From CAYPOY01 sp964412395 (GTDB lineage Bacteria > Chloroflexota > Anaerolineae > B4-G1): a DNA stretch of 16,977 bases. Positions 1-7,159 of the stretch are shown here, one piece after another. How positions within the stretch are numbered: position 1 is the first letter of the stretch; every line of letters starts with the position of its first letter. Below the pieces are notes generated by a model, which was not told the origin of the DNA, did no database searches, and saw nothing but the letters and a program-made list of their open reading frames with translations. The stretch lies in assembly GCA_964412395.1 (NCBI GenBank), contig CAYPOY010000089.1, positions 1-16,977 of the forward strand. Reading direction: 5' to 3'. A program made the translations under genes and the position numbers.

Positions 1-1
1 G

Positions 2-259
2 ATGGAGATGATGGCCACGCGAGTGCCCGGCGTGCGGGTGACGGTGCGTATGCCCGACGTGAAAGGCGAACTGGCCAAACTCGTCGGCGCCATTGCCGCG
101 CAGGGCTGGGGGCTATTGGCCTGCGGCGGCGCTCCCGCCCCCAAGGAGCCGGACAAATGGGATGCGGTGGTCAAGATTCGGTACGTACCTAAAGAAGAGA
201 TCGTTGCTGTTTTGGAGCAGGTTGAAGGGCAAGAGATCGTGGACGTGCGGGAGGTCTAG
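2..259 (+). CDS. CBS/ACT-domain regulatory protein, C-terminal part
   Basis: This is the 3' end of a gene that begins before the window; the frame is open to the left edge, so the ATG at 2 is probably internal. The 85 visible residues look like the C-terminal ACT-like module of AcuB-type proteins (two CBS domains plus ACT): the segment VTVRMPDVKGELAKLVGAI has the PD-x-x-GELAKL signature of an ACT beta-alpha turn, followed by a second strand and helix ending in EIVDVREV. In this family the CBS pair senses adenine nucleotides and the ACT part senses a small ligand; neither ligand can be told from here. It ends with TAG and is followed by a possible terminator, so it may be the last gene of the preceding unit. 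The ACT-like assignment rests on recalled family patterns. Confidence 0.6.
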   Translation: MEMMATRVPGVRVTVRMPDVKGELAKLVGAIAAQGWGLLACGGAPAPKEPDKWDAVVKIRYVPKEEIVAVLEQVEGQEIVDVREV

Positions 260-263
260 GAGG

Positions 264-303
264 CGTGAAGTGTGAAACATGGTGCGTGATGAGACGAAAC
301 ATG
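264..303 (+). repeat. GTGAAAC-type short repeats
   Basis: Degenerate copies of a GTGAAAC/ACGAAAC unit lie between the CBS/ACT gene and the putative terminator: GTGAAG at 265-270, GTGAAACATG at 272-281 and ACGAAACATG at 294-303. The same 10-mer GTGAAACATG occurs once more on the minus strand at 3921-3930, in another spacer of this window. This is a low-complexity intergenic filler with no visible coding role. Confidence 0.4.
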
Positions 304-322
304 CATATCATTGAGGTACCGC

Positions 323-366
323 AGGGGACATAGGGGACAGGGGGATAGGTTCGCTATGTCCCTTTT
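323..366 (+). terminator. putative rho-independent terminator
   Basis: GGGACATAG (325-333) pairs perfectly with CTATGTCCC (354-362). The stem extends by one G-U and one A-U pair (324/363 and 323/364). The loop is 20 nt and the 3' arm runs into TTTT (363-366). The position, about 65 bp after the CBS/ACT stop, suits termination of the upstream unit. The left arm also lies in a G-rich direct repeat (AGGGGACA at 323-330 and 332-339, then GGGGGATA), so the hairpin could be a by-product of that repeat. The short T-run makes it a modest terminator. Confidence 0.4.
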
Positions 367-419
367 CGTGCGGGCCTCAAGTGGCTTTGGCAGCAGTTGC
401 TGCTGAACTGGGGGAAGAG

Positions 420-1163
420 ATGATCTGCTACGTGGACATAGAGCACGAAAAGGCGCTGCAAAGCCTGGAGAAACGGGCAGTTCACCAGGTTCAATGCGCG
501 GATGTCAAACGGAGGCTGGAGGAAATCTCCGGTGAAGTCTGTCTGGTACGACACTACAAATACGTGACGCGAAAATGGCTCAACGAGGCGGAGATAAGAG
601 CTCTGATCATCAGTGGCAACGCAACCGATTGGGCGGAGTACAACGAGGCGGACTTGCTCGAGATGTATCACATCATTCGGAGCGCTGAGTTGCCGATCCT
701 TGGGCTCTGCGGTGGTTATCAGCTCATCGTTATGGCCCACGGAGCCCCTCTCGGTTCCATCCGGCGGCTGGAGGAGGGGGAGAAGGATCCATACAAGGAC
801 TTTGCACCGGGTTACTTCAAGGAGTGGGGCTTCGTGCCGGTGTGTGTTCTCAAACCGGATTCTCTTTTCGACAGCTTAGGGCGGGAGCCGGTCTTTCTCG
901 CGGCTCACTATTGGGAGGTGAAGGAAACACCACCTGGTTTCGAATTGCTGGCGTCTTCCGATGCTTGCCGGATTCAGGCCATCAAGAGGGTCGGGAAGTT
1001 GGTGTATGGGACCCAATTTCATCCTGAAGCCTACACAGAGGGAAAGACCGATAACCGCAGTTGGCTGGTCGATCTTGCTTATCCTGAGGGCTACCCGGAA
1101 GAACAGATGGACGGGCGTAAGCTACTGGTCAATTTCTTCCGGGCGGCCGGTATCCTTGAATGA
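420..1163 (+). CDS. class I glutamine amidotransferase-like protein
   Basis: Predicted 247-residue GATase1-fold protein. The nucleophile elbow GLCGGYQL places the catalytic Cys at residue 97, and TQFHPEAY near the C terminus supplies His201 and Glu203, completing the Cys-His-Glu triad. There is no synthetase domain, so it is either a stand-alone hydrolase of a gamma-glutamyl or amide bond or a partner of an unlinked synthetase. The start is ATG 420, after GGGGGAAG and at the MICYVDIEHE motif that looks like the family N terminus. An in-frame GTG at 381 would add 13 residues that do not look conserved and lack a good ribosome site. It ends in TGA directly before the racemase remnant, in the same frame. 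Its role next to the mttB genes is unknown; processing of a glutamyl conjugate of the substrate is only a guess. Confidence 0.8.
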   Translation: MICYVDIEHEKALQSLEKRAVHQVQCADVKRRLEEISGEVCLVRHYKYVTRKWLNEAEIRALIISGNATDWAEYNEADLLEMYHIIRSAELPILGLCGGYQLIVMAHGAPLGSIRRLEEGEKDPYKDFAPGYFKEWGFVPVCVLKPDSLFDSLGREPVFLAAHYWEVKETPPGFELLASSDACRIQAIKRVGKLVYGTQFHPEAYTEGKTDNRSWLVDLAYPEGYPEEQMDGRKLLVNFFRAAGILE

Positions 1164-1394
1164 GCTGTTGTGCAAGATTCCGTATTGAAGGCGGAAAACG
1201 AGTTCCTGCAAGTCGCCGTTGATTTTTATCGCGCCCATCCCAATATGGGGGCAATGGTGTTGGAGTGCACCGGTATGCAGCCTTTTGCCCGCGCCATCCA
1301 GCGGGAGATTGACATCCCGATCTTTAGTTGGGGCACGTTGCTGGATTATGCCTACTCGGTGGTGGTCCACCGAGACTACTATGGGCATGTGTAA
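1164..1394 (+). pseudogene. Asp/Glu racemase family, 5'-truncated remnant
   Basis: Immediately after the amidotransferase TGA, the same reading frame stays open for about 76 codons. It encodes the C-terminal third of an aspartate/glutamate/hydantoin racemase-family protein: HPNMGAMVLECTGMQPFARA matches the second catalytic-Cys motif (V-L-E-C-T), followed by IPIFSWGTLLDYAYSVVVHRDYYGHV, the usual end of the family. Members are typically about 220-240 residues, so the N-terminal domain with the first catalytic Cys is missing. A GTG at 1170 could serve as a start but has no clear Shine-Dalgarno, and the fragment cannot be an active racemase alone. The best reading is a 5'-deleted gene; a TGA-interrupted fusion or an assembly collapse are alternatives. 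Confidence 0.6.
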
Positions 1395-1427
1395 TTCGGC
1401 CACACCAGGCACAAAGGAGATGCACGG

Positions 1428-2465
1428 ATGAAAGCAGTTCGTTTGATCAAACCGGGCCAACCTTTGGAAATACAGGAGATTCCTGTCCCCCAGGTCGGTC
1501 CCAGAGACGTGCTGGTGCGGGTCAAGGCGGCCGGTATCTGTCATTCAGACGCACACTACCGGGCCGGGGTCTCGCTGGTAGATCCGCTCCCATTGACGCT
1601 GGGCCACGAAATCGCCGGCGTCATTGAGCAGGTGGGGGCGGAGGTCACTGATGTCAACAGCGTCAGCGTCGGCGACCGGGTGTGCCTCCACTATATGGTC
1701 ACCTGCGGCGACTGTATCTATTGCAGCCAGGGCAGTGAACAGTTTTGTACCTCGGGCCAGATGCTGGGCAAGAACCGAGACGGGGGCTATGCCGAATACA
1801 TCAGCGTACCGGCTCGCAACGCCTTTCCCCTGCCTGACGAGATCCCTTTCGAGCACGGAGCCATCATGATGTGTTCGTCGGCGACCTCGTTCCACGCGCT
1901 GCGCAAAGGCCGGCTGGAGGCGGGCGAGACAGTCGCCGTTTTTGGCGTCGGTGGGTTGGGTACGTCGGCAGTGCAACTGGCCCGGGTCTTTGGGGCACTG
2001 GACGTGTACGCAGTGGACATCAACGCCGACAAGCTCAAAATGGCTGAGGGATTCGGCGCTATCCCGGTCAACGCTGCCGAGACCGACCCGGTGGCTGAGG
2101 TCAAGCGGCTGACCGGCGGACGGGGCGTGGATGTGGCCCTGGAACTGATCGGCCTGCCTTTGACGGCGCGCCAATGCATCGAATCGTTGGCCGTCTTTGG
2201 GCGGGCGGTAGTAGTCGGCCTCAGCGACAAGACTGTCGAGATCGCGCCCTACCGCGAGTTGATATGCCGGGAAGCGGAAGTCATTGGCTCAGCCGATCAC
2301 CTGGCTCACGAATTGCCCATCCTCATCGAGTTGGTTCGCCGGGGCACGCTGGACCTTTCTGGTGCGGTCACCGGTACCGTGCCCCTCGACGCCGATGAAA
2401 TCAACGAAACGATGGACCGCCTGGAACGCTTCGGCGGCGACGTGCGCGTTGTAATCACACCTTGA
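1428..2465 (+). CDS. zinc-dependent medium-chain alcohol dehydrogenase
   Basis: A complete 345-residue MDR-superfamily dehydrogenase oxidising an alcohol or polyol, or reducing the matching carbonyl, with NAD(P). Catalytic zinc ligands are visible at Cys38 (GICHSD), His60-Glu61 (GHE) and Cys149 (MMCSSATS). The structural zinc lobe is Cys93, Cys96, Cys99 and Cys107. The Rossmann motif GVGGLG is at 173-178, and Asp197 at the end of the second strand (YAVDIN) favours NAD over NADP. AAAGGAG sits 8-9 bp before the ATG. It lies 33 bp after the racemase remnant and 22 bp before the MAL-like gene, so it is probably co-transcribed with the latter. The substrate cannot be read from sequence. Confidence 0.9.
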   Translation: MKAVRLIKPGQPLEIQEIPVPQVGPRDVLVRVKAAGICHSDAHYRAGVSLVDPLPLTLGHEIAGVIEQVGAEVTDVNSVSVGDRVCLHYMVTCGDCIYCSQGSEQFCTSGQMLGKNRDGGYAEYISVPARNAFPLPDEIPFEHGAIMMCSSATSFHALRKGRLEAGETVAVFGVGGLGTSAVQLARVFGALDVYAVDINADKLKMAEGFGAIPVNAAETDPVAEVKRLTGGRGVDVALELIGLPLTARQCIESLAVFGRAVVVGLSDKTVEIAPYRELICREAEVIGSADHLAHELPILIELVRRGTLDLSGAVTGTVPLDADEINETMDRLERFGGDVRVVITP

Positions 2466-2487
2466 ATGCGGACAGGACTCGGGCCGT

Positions 2488-3876
2488 ATGACCTGCATTA
2501 CCCAAGTCTTGGCCGTGCCAGCCACAGGCGCTTACTATTACGAAGACCTGTCGGCCCTGCAAGCCAACCCCACCCCCCTGGCTGAGCAGTATTCCGCTAC
2601 CCCGGTGACGCCTGGTTTCCGCCGCGTCCGTGAGGTGGCCGAGGCCGTCTCGGTAGGCCTCGTGCTGGACAGCGGTGAAGTGGCATGGGGCGACTGCGTG
2701 GCCGTCGCCTACAGCGGCAAGGCAGGGCGCGATCCGGTCTTCCGCACCGGGAAGGGCCTGTCCACGATCCGGCAGGTGGTGGCCCCGGTGCTCCAGGGTC
2801 GGGAGATCACGACTTTCCGCCAAATCGCCGAGGAAGTGGACGGTCTGCTCGAATCGGTGGAGGTCATCAAGCCGCTGCCTCGGCCTACGGGAATGACTCG
2901 CCGAGACCTGTTGATGGCACCGGCTCGCCTATGGCGGGCAGCCCAGAGGCAGGGGGCAGAAGAGGGAATCGCCCCTACGGAGCGCGTCACCGTGGAGCGC
3001 CGACTGCACACCGCCGTCCGCTATGGCGTCAGCCAGGCGTTGCTGAGGGTGGTAGCCCTGACACGAGGCGTGACGATGGCCGAGGTCATCGCCGAGGAGT
3101 GGGGCCTGCCGCTGCCTGATGCCCCTGTGCCCATCCACGCCCAGTCGGGCAGCGAGCGTTACCACAACGCGGACAAGATGATCGTCCGGCGGGTAGCCTC
3201 GCTCCCGCACGCCCTGGTGGACGACATTCCCGAGCAACTGGGCGAGGATGGCGCCAAACTGACGCGGTACGTCCGCTGGCTCAAGGAGCGCATCCAGGAA
3301 CTGGGCGGCGCCGATTACCAACCAACCATTCACCTGTACGTGCATGGCGCATTGGGCCAGATCTGCCAGAACGACCTCGGCCGTGTGCTAGGGGAACTTT
3401 ACGCCCTGGAATCGGCAGCGCAACCCTATCCGCTGCGGGTGGAGAGCACGGTGATTATGGAAAGCCAGGAGGCCCAAATCAAGGCGATAAAGACGCTGCG
3501 CGAGTACGTCCGCTTCCGCAAGATGAACGTGCAACTCGTCGTTGACGAGTGGGCCAACACCCTGGACGACATCCGTGCCTTCGTGGACGCGCAGGCCGCC
3601 GACGTGATCCAGATCAAGATGCCGGACCTGGGCAGCGTGCATAACTCGGTCGAGGCAGTGCTGGCCTGCAAAGCCGGGGGCATAGGCGCGTTCCTGGGCG
3701 GCAGTTGCGCCGAGACTGACCTCTCGGCAAAGGTAGCCGTCCACGTCGCCCTGGCCACCCGGCCGGACATCATCATGGCCAAGCCCGGCATGGGGGTGGA
3801 CGAGGGCATTATGCTGGTGCAAAACGAGATGGCCCGCACCCTGGCATGGATCCAGGAATGCGCAAAACGATCGTGA
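2488..3876 (+). CDS. methylaspartate ammonia-lyase (MAL) family protein
   Basis: A 462-residue enolase-superfamily protein resembling beta-methylaspartase (3-methylaspartate to mesaconate plus ammonia). Compared with my recollection of the Clostridium tetanomorphum enzyme (413 residues), the barrel motifs align: LPHAL (catalytic His241), RVES (metal ligand Glu319), VVDEWANT (metal ligand Asp353), QIKMPDLG (Gln375 and catalytic Lys377) and GGSCAET (Cys407), then AKPGMGVDEG. Two features depart from the family. The first metal ligand, Asp in IHIDVYG, is Tyr284 here (IHLYVHG, codon TAC at 3337-3339). Residues about 124-168 form an Arg/Pro-rich insertion before RRLHTAVRYG. Glutamate mutase, the usual partner, is absent and the next genes are mttB paralogues, so a modified amine-lyase substrate or activity is likely. 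The ribosome site is weak (AGGAC). Confidence 0.85.
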   Translation: MTCITQVLAVPATGAYYYEDLSALQANPTPLAEQYSATPVTPGFRRVREVAEAVSVGLVLDSGEVAWGDCVAVAYSGKAGRDPVFRTGKGLSTIRQVVAPVLQGREITTFRQIAEEVDGLLESVEVIKPLPRPTGMTRRDLLMAPARLWRAAQRQGAEEGIAPTERVTVERRLHTAVRYGVSQALLRVVALTRGVTMAEVIAEEWGLPLPDAPVPIHAQSGSERYHNADKMIVRRVASLPHALVDDIPEQLGEDGAKLTRYVRWLKERIQELGGADYQPTIHLYVHGALGQICQNDLGRVLGELYALESAAQPYPLRVESTVIMESQEAQIKAIKTLREYVRFRKMNVQLVVDEWANTLDDIRAFVDAQAADVIQIKMPDLGSVHNSVEAVLACKAGGIGAFLGGSCAETDLSAKVAVHVALATRPDIIMAKPGMGVDEGIMLVQNEMARTLAWIQECAKRS

Positions 3877-3914
3877 GGGCTCGGTCGGGAGACCTTCGCC
3901 CATCATAGAGAGTT

Positions 3915-3932
3915 ACGTTTCATGTTTCACGT
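3915..3932 (-). repeat. GTGAAAC-type repeat in the MAL-mttB spacer
   Basis: Read on the minus strand this is ACGTGAAACATGAAACGT, two overlapping copies of a GAAACRT unit. It includes the 10-mer GTGAAACATG also found at 272-281. It lies in the 99-bp spacer between the MAL-like gene and the first mttB, upstream of the inverted repeat at 3940-3960. Confidence 0.4.
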
Positions 3933-3939
3933 CGAATGG

Positions 3940-3960
3940 TAACCTTTGTAGTAAAGGTTA
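3940..3960. promoter_or_regulatory. inverted repeat before first mttB (operator or hairpin)
   Basis: A perfect 8-bp inverted repeat: TAACCTTT (3940-3947), 5-nt spacer GTAGT, AAAGGTTA (3953-3960). The right arm abuts the Shine-Dalgarno AAGGAG (3960-3965) of the first mttB. The spacing (8-5-8) suits a dimeric repressor operator. As RNA it would make a small hairpin next to the ribosome site, so translational control is also possible. No T-run follows the stem, which argues against a terminator. No regulator gene is visible nearby. Confidence 0.4.
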
Positions 3961-3975
3961 AGGAGATAACTTGTC

Positions 3976-5418
3976 ATGAAAGCTAGTAATTCTATCGCGT
4001 TCCTATCGCCCCAGTTCGCCGTTCTCTCGGATACCCAACTCCAGGACCTTCACCTGGCTGCCTTGGAAGTGCTGCGGCGCACAGGTGTCCGATTCCACCA
4101 CCAGGAGGCATTAGGTATGCTGAAGGAGGCAGGAGCATTCGTCTCCGACGGGAATCTCGTCAAGTTCCCAGCGCGGATGGTGGAGGGTGCGATCGGCTCT
4201 ACGCCTGGTCGGATCGTCATGTGCGACCGGGGCGGGCAGCCAGCGATGTTCCTGGAGGGGACCAGGACCTACTTTGGCACCGGTTCGGACTGTCCCAATT
4301 TCCTCGATCCCGAAACGGGCGAGCATCGCAAGTTTACCCAGACCGATATCATCAACGGCTATCGCCTGTGTGACGCCTTGCCCAACATTCATTTTGTCAT
4401 GTCTATCGGCATTCCCTCTGACGTGGATCCGGAGTCGCTCTACGACTTTCAGATGGCCTTGATGCTGGAGCATACGACCAAACCGATCGTTTTCGTGACG
4501 AACGACCGGGCCAGTTGCCAACGGGCCATTGACATGGCTGCGGCCGTGGCGGGCGGCCATGAAGCATTGGCGGAGCAGCAGCATATCTTGCTTTACTCGG
4601 AGCCCAGTTCGCCGCTGCAGCAGTCGGAGACGGCGGTAGACAAGCTGTTGCTCATGGCTGAGTACAGGCTGCCGGTGGTGCACTCGCCGGGGCCGCTGAT
4701 GGGCGGTACCGCACCGATAACGATGGCCGGTGGTCTGGTCATGTCGCTGGCCGAGATCCTTAGCAGCCTGGTTGTTCATCAGTTGAAGCGACACGGGGCT
4801 CCTTTCGTCTTTGGCGCCGGCTTGCACCATATGGACATGAGCGCAGCGCAAATCTGCTATAGCTCTCCCGAGTTCCAGCTCACCAAGGCGGCTATTGCCC
4901 AGTTGGGCCGATGGTATGATATCCCTACCTGGGGATATGCTGGCTGCTCCGACGCCAAGGTCGTGGACGAGCAGGCAGCCCTGGAGGCTATGTTGTCTGT
5001 GATCATGGCCAAGCTCAGCGGCGCCAACCTGGTTCACGACGTGGGTTATATGGAGAGCGGGCTGACCACATCTTTTGAGATGATCGTGTTGACCGATGAG
5101 CTCGTGGCGATGACAGACCACATTATGAAGGGGATTGAGGTCAGTGACGATACGCTGTTGGTAGATGAACTGGATCGGGTTGGCCCTGGTGGACACTTCC
5201 TGGATACCAAGGAGACACTGAATCGCTTCCGTGACTTCTGGTTCCCAGGTCTCTTGGACCGCAAGATACGGCCGCAATGGTTGGAGGCTGGTGGTACCAC
5301 CCTGGGCCAGCGACTCAACGCCAGAGTCAAGGAGATTGTTGAGGAATACCGGCCCAGGCCTTTGGACCCGGAGAAGAAACGACAAGTGCAGGAAATTCTG
5401 GCCAACGCGGCAGGATAG
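3976..5418 (+). CDS. trimethylamine methyltransferase (MttB) family protein 1
   Basis: A complete 480-residue member of the MttB superfamily, TIM-barrel enzymes that move a methyl group from a quaternary or tertiary amine to a cognate corrinoid protein. Visible family blocks are an N terminus with FLSPQFAVLSDTQLQ and LEVLRRTGV, FGTGSDCPN (100-108) followed by FLDPETGEHRKF, LVHDVGYMESG (352-362) and VSDDTL (389-394). The length is usual for the family. There is no in-frame TAG, so it belongs to the non-pyrrolysine branch that includes the glycine betaine methyltransferase MtgB and the carnitine and proline-betaine enzymes; its own substrate is unknown. AAGGAG lies about 11 bp before the ATG. 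It ends in TAG, and the next gene starts 33 bp later in the same frame. No corrinoid protein gene is in view. Confidence 0.88.
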   Translation: MKASNSIAFLSPQFAVLSDTQLQDLHLAALEVLRRTGVRFHHQEALGMLKEAGAFVSDGNLVKFPARMVEGAIGSTPGRIVMCDRGGQPAMFLEGTRTYFGTGSDCPNFLDPETGEHRKFTQTDIINGYRLCDALPNIHFVMSIGIPSDVDPESLYDFQMALMLEHTTKPIVFVTNDRASCQRAIDMAAAVAGGHEALAEQQHILLYSEPSSPLQQSETAVDKLLLMAEYRLPVVHSPGPLMGGTAPITMAGGLVMSLAEILSSLVVHQLKRHGAPFVFGAGLHHMDMSAAQICYSSPEFQLTKAAIAQLGRWYDIPTWGYAGCSDAKVVDEQAALEAMLSVIMAKLSGANLVHDVGYMESGLTTSFEMIVLTDELVAMTDHIMKGIEVSDDTLLVDELDRVGPGGHFLDTKETLNRFRDFWFPGLLDRKIRPQWLEAGGTTLGQRLNARVKEIVEEYRPRPLDPEKKRQVQEILANAAG

Positions 5419-5451
5419 CCCTTTGCGCTCAAAGCTCACGTTAAAGAGCCT

Positions 5452-6903
5452 ATGGACATCAACTACCACGCTCACCAGACACCGCAGTTCCGCGTTCTGT
5501 CGGATCGGCAAATTGAGAGAATCTACCAGGCGACGCTGGAGTGCCTGAACCGCACCGGCGTCAATGTACTCAACGCCGAGGCGCGTGGTCTGTTGGCCAT
5601 GGCCAGCGCGCGGGTAGATGGCGTGCGGGTGCGGATTTCCCCCCACATCATCCAGGACGCCGTCGCTGCCAACCCGCGCTCGTTCACTATCTGGGGGCGG
5701 GATGGCAAACACCGGATGCAGGTAGTGCCGGATCGCGTGTACTTTGGCCCCGGTCCCACCTGCACGTATTTTGTGGACCCGGAGACGGGCAAGCGGCGCA
5801 AGGCCCGCCGTGGCGATCCCGGCCTGACAGCCCTGGTGAGTGATGCCTTGGAGAACATTGATTACGTGATGGGACTGGGGCTGATCGACGACGTGCATCA
5901 CAGGCTGGCCCCGGTGTACGAATTTGCCGAGTTGATCGCCAACACCGGCAAGCCGGTGCTGCCCTGGGCATATTCTCTTGAGAACATCTCTGACATCTAC
6001 CAGATTGCTCTGGCCGTCGCAGGAAGCGAGGAGGCTTTCCGGCAGCACCCCTTCTTTGCTCTCTTCGCCACGTTTCAGGCTCCACTGCAGCATACCGACG
6101 AGGAGCTGGCTAACGTGCTCTGGGCCGTCGAGCGCGACATCCCCATCGTCTACCTGGGCGGCGGCACCGCCGGATCCACCGCGCCGGTGACCGGGGCAGG
6201 CACACTGGTCATCTCCCTGGCTGGAGCGTTGAGCGGCCTGGCCATCATCCAACTCAAGAGGCGCGGCGCGGCGGTGTGCATCGGCGGTGTGCCCCAGCCG
6301 ATGGACCTGCGCACGGGCCGGCCGGCCTACGGTGGCCCGGAGATGAGCCTCTACAGCGCGGCTATGTCCGACATCTCCCGCTACCTGGGACTGCCCTTCA
6401 TGGGAACCGCCGGGGCTTCCGAGGCCAAAGTGCTCGGCCTGCAAGCGGCCATCGAGAGCACAGTGCAGGTGGTGCTCTCCGGCCTGAGCGGGGCGACGCT
6501 GGTCCACGACGTAGGCTTCCTGGACTGCGCCGACATCGGCTCACTGGAGATGCTGGTGATGAACGACGAGATCATCGCCATGACCCGGCGCATCATGCGC
6601 GGCGTCGAAGTCAGTGATGATACGCTGATGCTGGACCTGATAGACAAGATTGGCCCGGCAGGAGAGTTTATGTCCGCCAAGGAAACAGCCCGGCGGTGTC
6701 GCGCCGAGATCTGGACTCCGACGTTGATGGATCGCGAGCCGTGGGTGAACTGGGAAGCGGCTGGCTCACAGACGATGGAGGGCCGCATCAAGGCGCGGCT
6801 GCGGGAGATCCTGGCGACTCACAAGCCATCGCCCTTGCCAGAGGGCGCGGTGGAGAAGATCGAGGCGATCCTGGAGGCAGCCGAGGCGCGCGAGGGGCAA
6901 TAG
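5452..6903 (+). CDS. trimethylamine methyltransferase (MttB) family protein 2
   Basis: A complete 483-residue paralogue of the preceding protein with the same block order: TPQFRVLSDRQIERI at the N terminus, FGPGPTC followed by FVDPETGKRRK, LVHDVGFLDC (350-359) and VSDDTLM (387-393). The C-terminal tail KARLREILATHKPSPLP is typical of the family. The two paralogues differ strongly in the barrel regions likely to line the active site (for example FGAGLHHMDMS versus CIGGVPQPMDLR), suggesting different substrates or successive demethylations rather than redundancy. No in-frame TAG is present, so no pyrrolysine. The ribosome site is weak (AAAGAG). It ends in TAG and is followed by the strong Shine-Dalgarno of a decayed third copy. 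The function is by homology only. Confidence 0.88.
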   Translation: MDINYHAHQTPQFRVLSDRQIERIYQATLECLNRTGVNVLNAEARGLLAMASARVDGVRVRISPHIIQDAVAANPRSFTIWGRDGKHRMQVVPDRVYFGPGPTCTYFVDPETGKRRKARRGDPGLTALVSDALENIDYVMGLGLIDDVHHRLAPVYEFAELIANTGKPVLPWAYSLENISDIYQIALAVAGSEEAFRQHPFFALFATFQAPLQHTDEELANVLWAVERDIPIVYLGGGTAGSTAPVTGAGTLVISLAGALSGLAIIQLKRRGAAVCIGGVPQPMDLRTGRPAYGGPEMSLYSAAMSDISRYLGLPFMGTAGASEAKVLGLQAAIESTVQVVLSGLSGATLVHDVGFLDCADIGSLEMLVMNDEIIAMTRRIMRGVEVSDDTLMLDLIDKIGPAGEFMSAKETARRCRAEIWTPTLMDREPWVNWEAAGSQTMEGRIKARLREILATHKPSPLPEGAVEKIEAILEAAEAREGQ

Positions 6904-6944
6904 CAGGAGGAGCAAATTCGATAATCTTTTAGGAGGATGATGCC

Positions 6945-7147
6945 ATGACCCAGGATATTCTTGCTTTTCCCCAGTTGAGAATGTCAAGTCAGGAGCAGTG
7001 TGAGGCGATCCAAAGGGCAGCAAGGACATGACCGTCCGTGCCATCGCGCGCGCGAGAGAGATACTGGCCGGGCACGAGGTACCGCCCTTGCCGGAGGAGG
7101 CGGAGAAGGTGATTGCTGAGGTAATCAAGACGCGGGAGTCCCGGTAG
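6945..7147 (+). pseudogene. third mttB, internally deleted remnant
   Basis: A very strong AGGAGGA ribosome site (6931-6937) precedes ATG 6945, but the frame ends after 28 residues (LAFPQLRMSSQEQCEAIQRA is the usual MttB N terminus). Overlapping in another frame, from about 7016 to TAG 7145-7147, is an MttB C-terminal tail: GSKDMTVRAIARAREIL then AGHEVPPLPEEAEKVIAEV, comparable to residues near the end of the second mttB product. Members are about 480 residues, so some 400 codons are missing between the stubs, with a frameshift at the junction. The bases GGGCAGCA (7015-7022) can be read sensibly in both stubs and may be the deletion microhomology. The tail could still be translated through the ATGA overlap at 7028-7031, but no active enzyme can result. 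Confidence 0.8.
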
Positions 7148-7159
7148 TGCTCGCCGACC

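Noticed and set aside
381..419. GTG at 381 as start of the amidotransferase
   Set aside because: The added 13 residues lack family character and have no good ribosome site; ATG 420 follows GGGGGAAG and begins at the usual N-terminal motif.
4111..6507. A 798-codon open frame on the minus strand across both mttB genes
   Set aside because: It is exactly antisense to two well-supported enzyme genes, spans their boundary, has no recognisable domain or ribosome site, and is expected from GC-rich codon usage.
3976..6903. Pyrrolysine-containing MttB
   Set aside because: Neither mttB has an internal TAG, and both are full length (480 and 483 residues), so they belong to the non-pyrrolysine branch.
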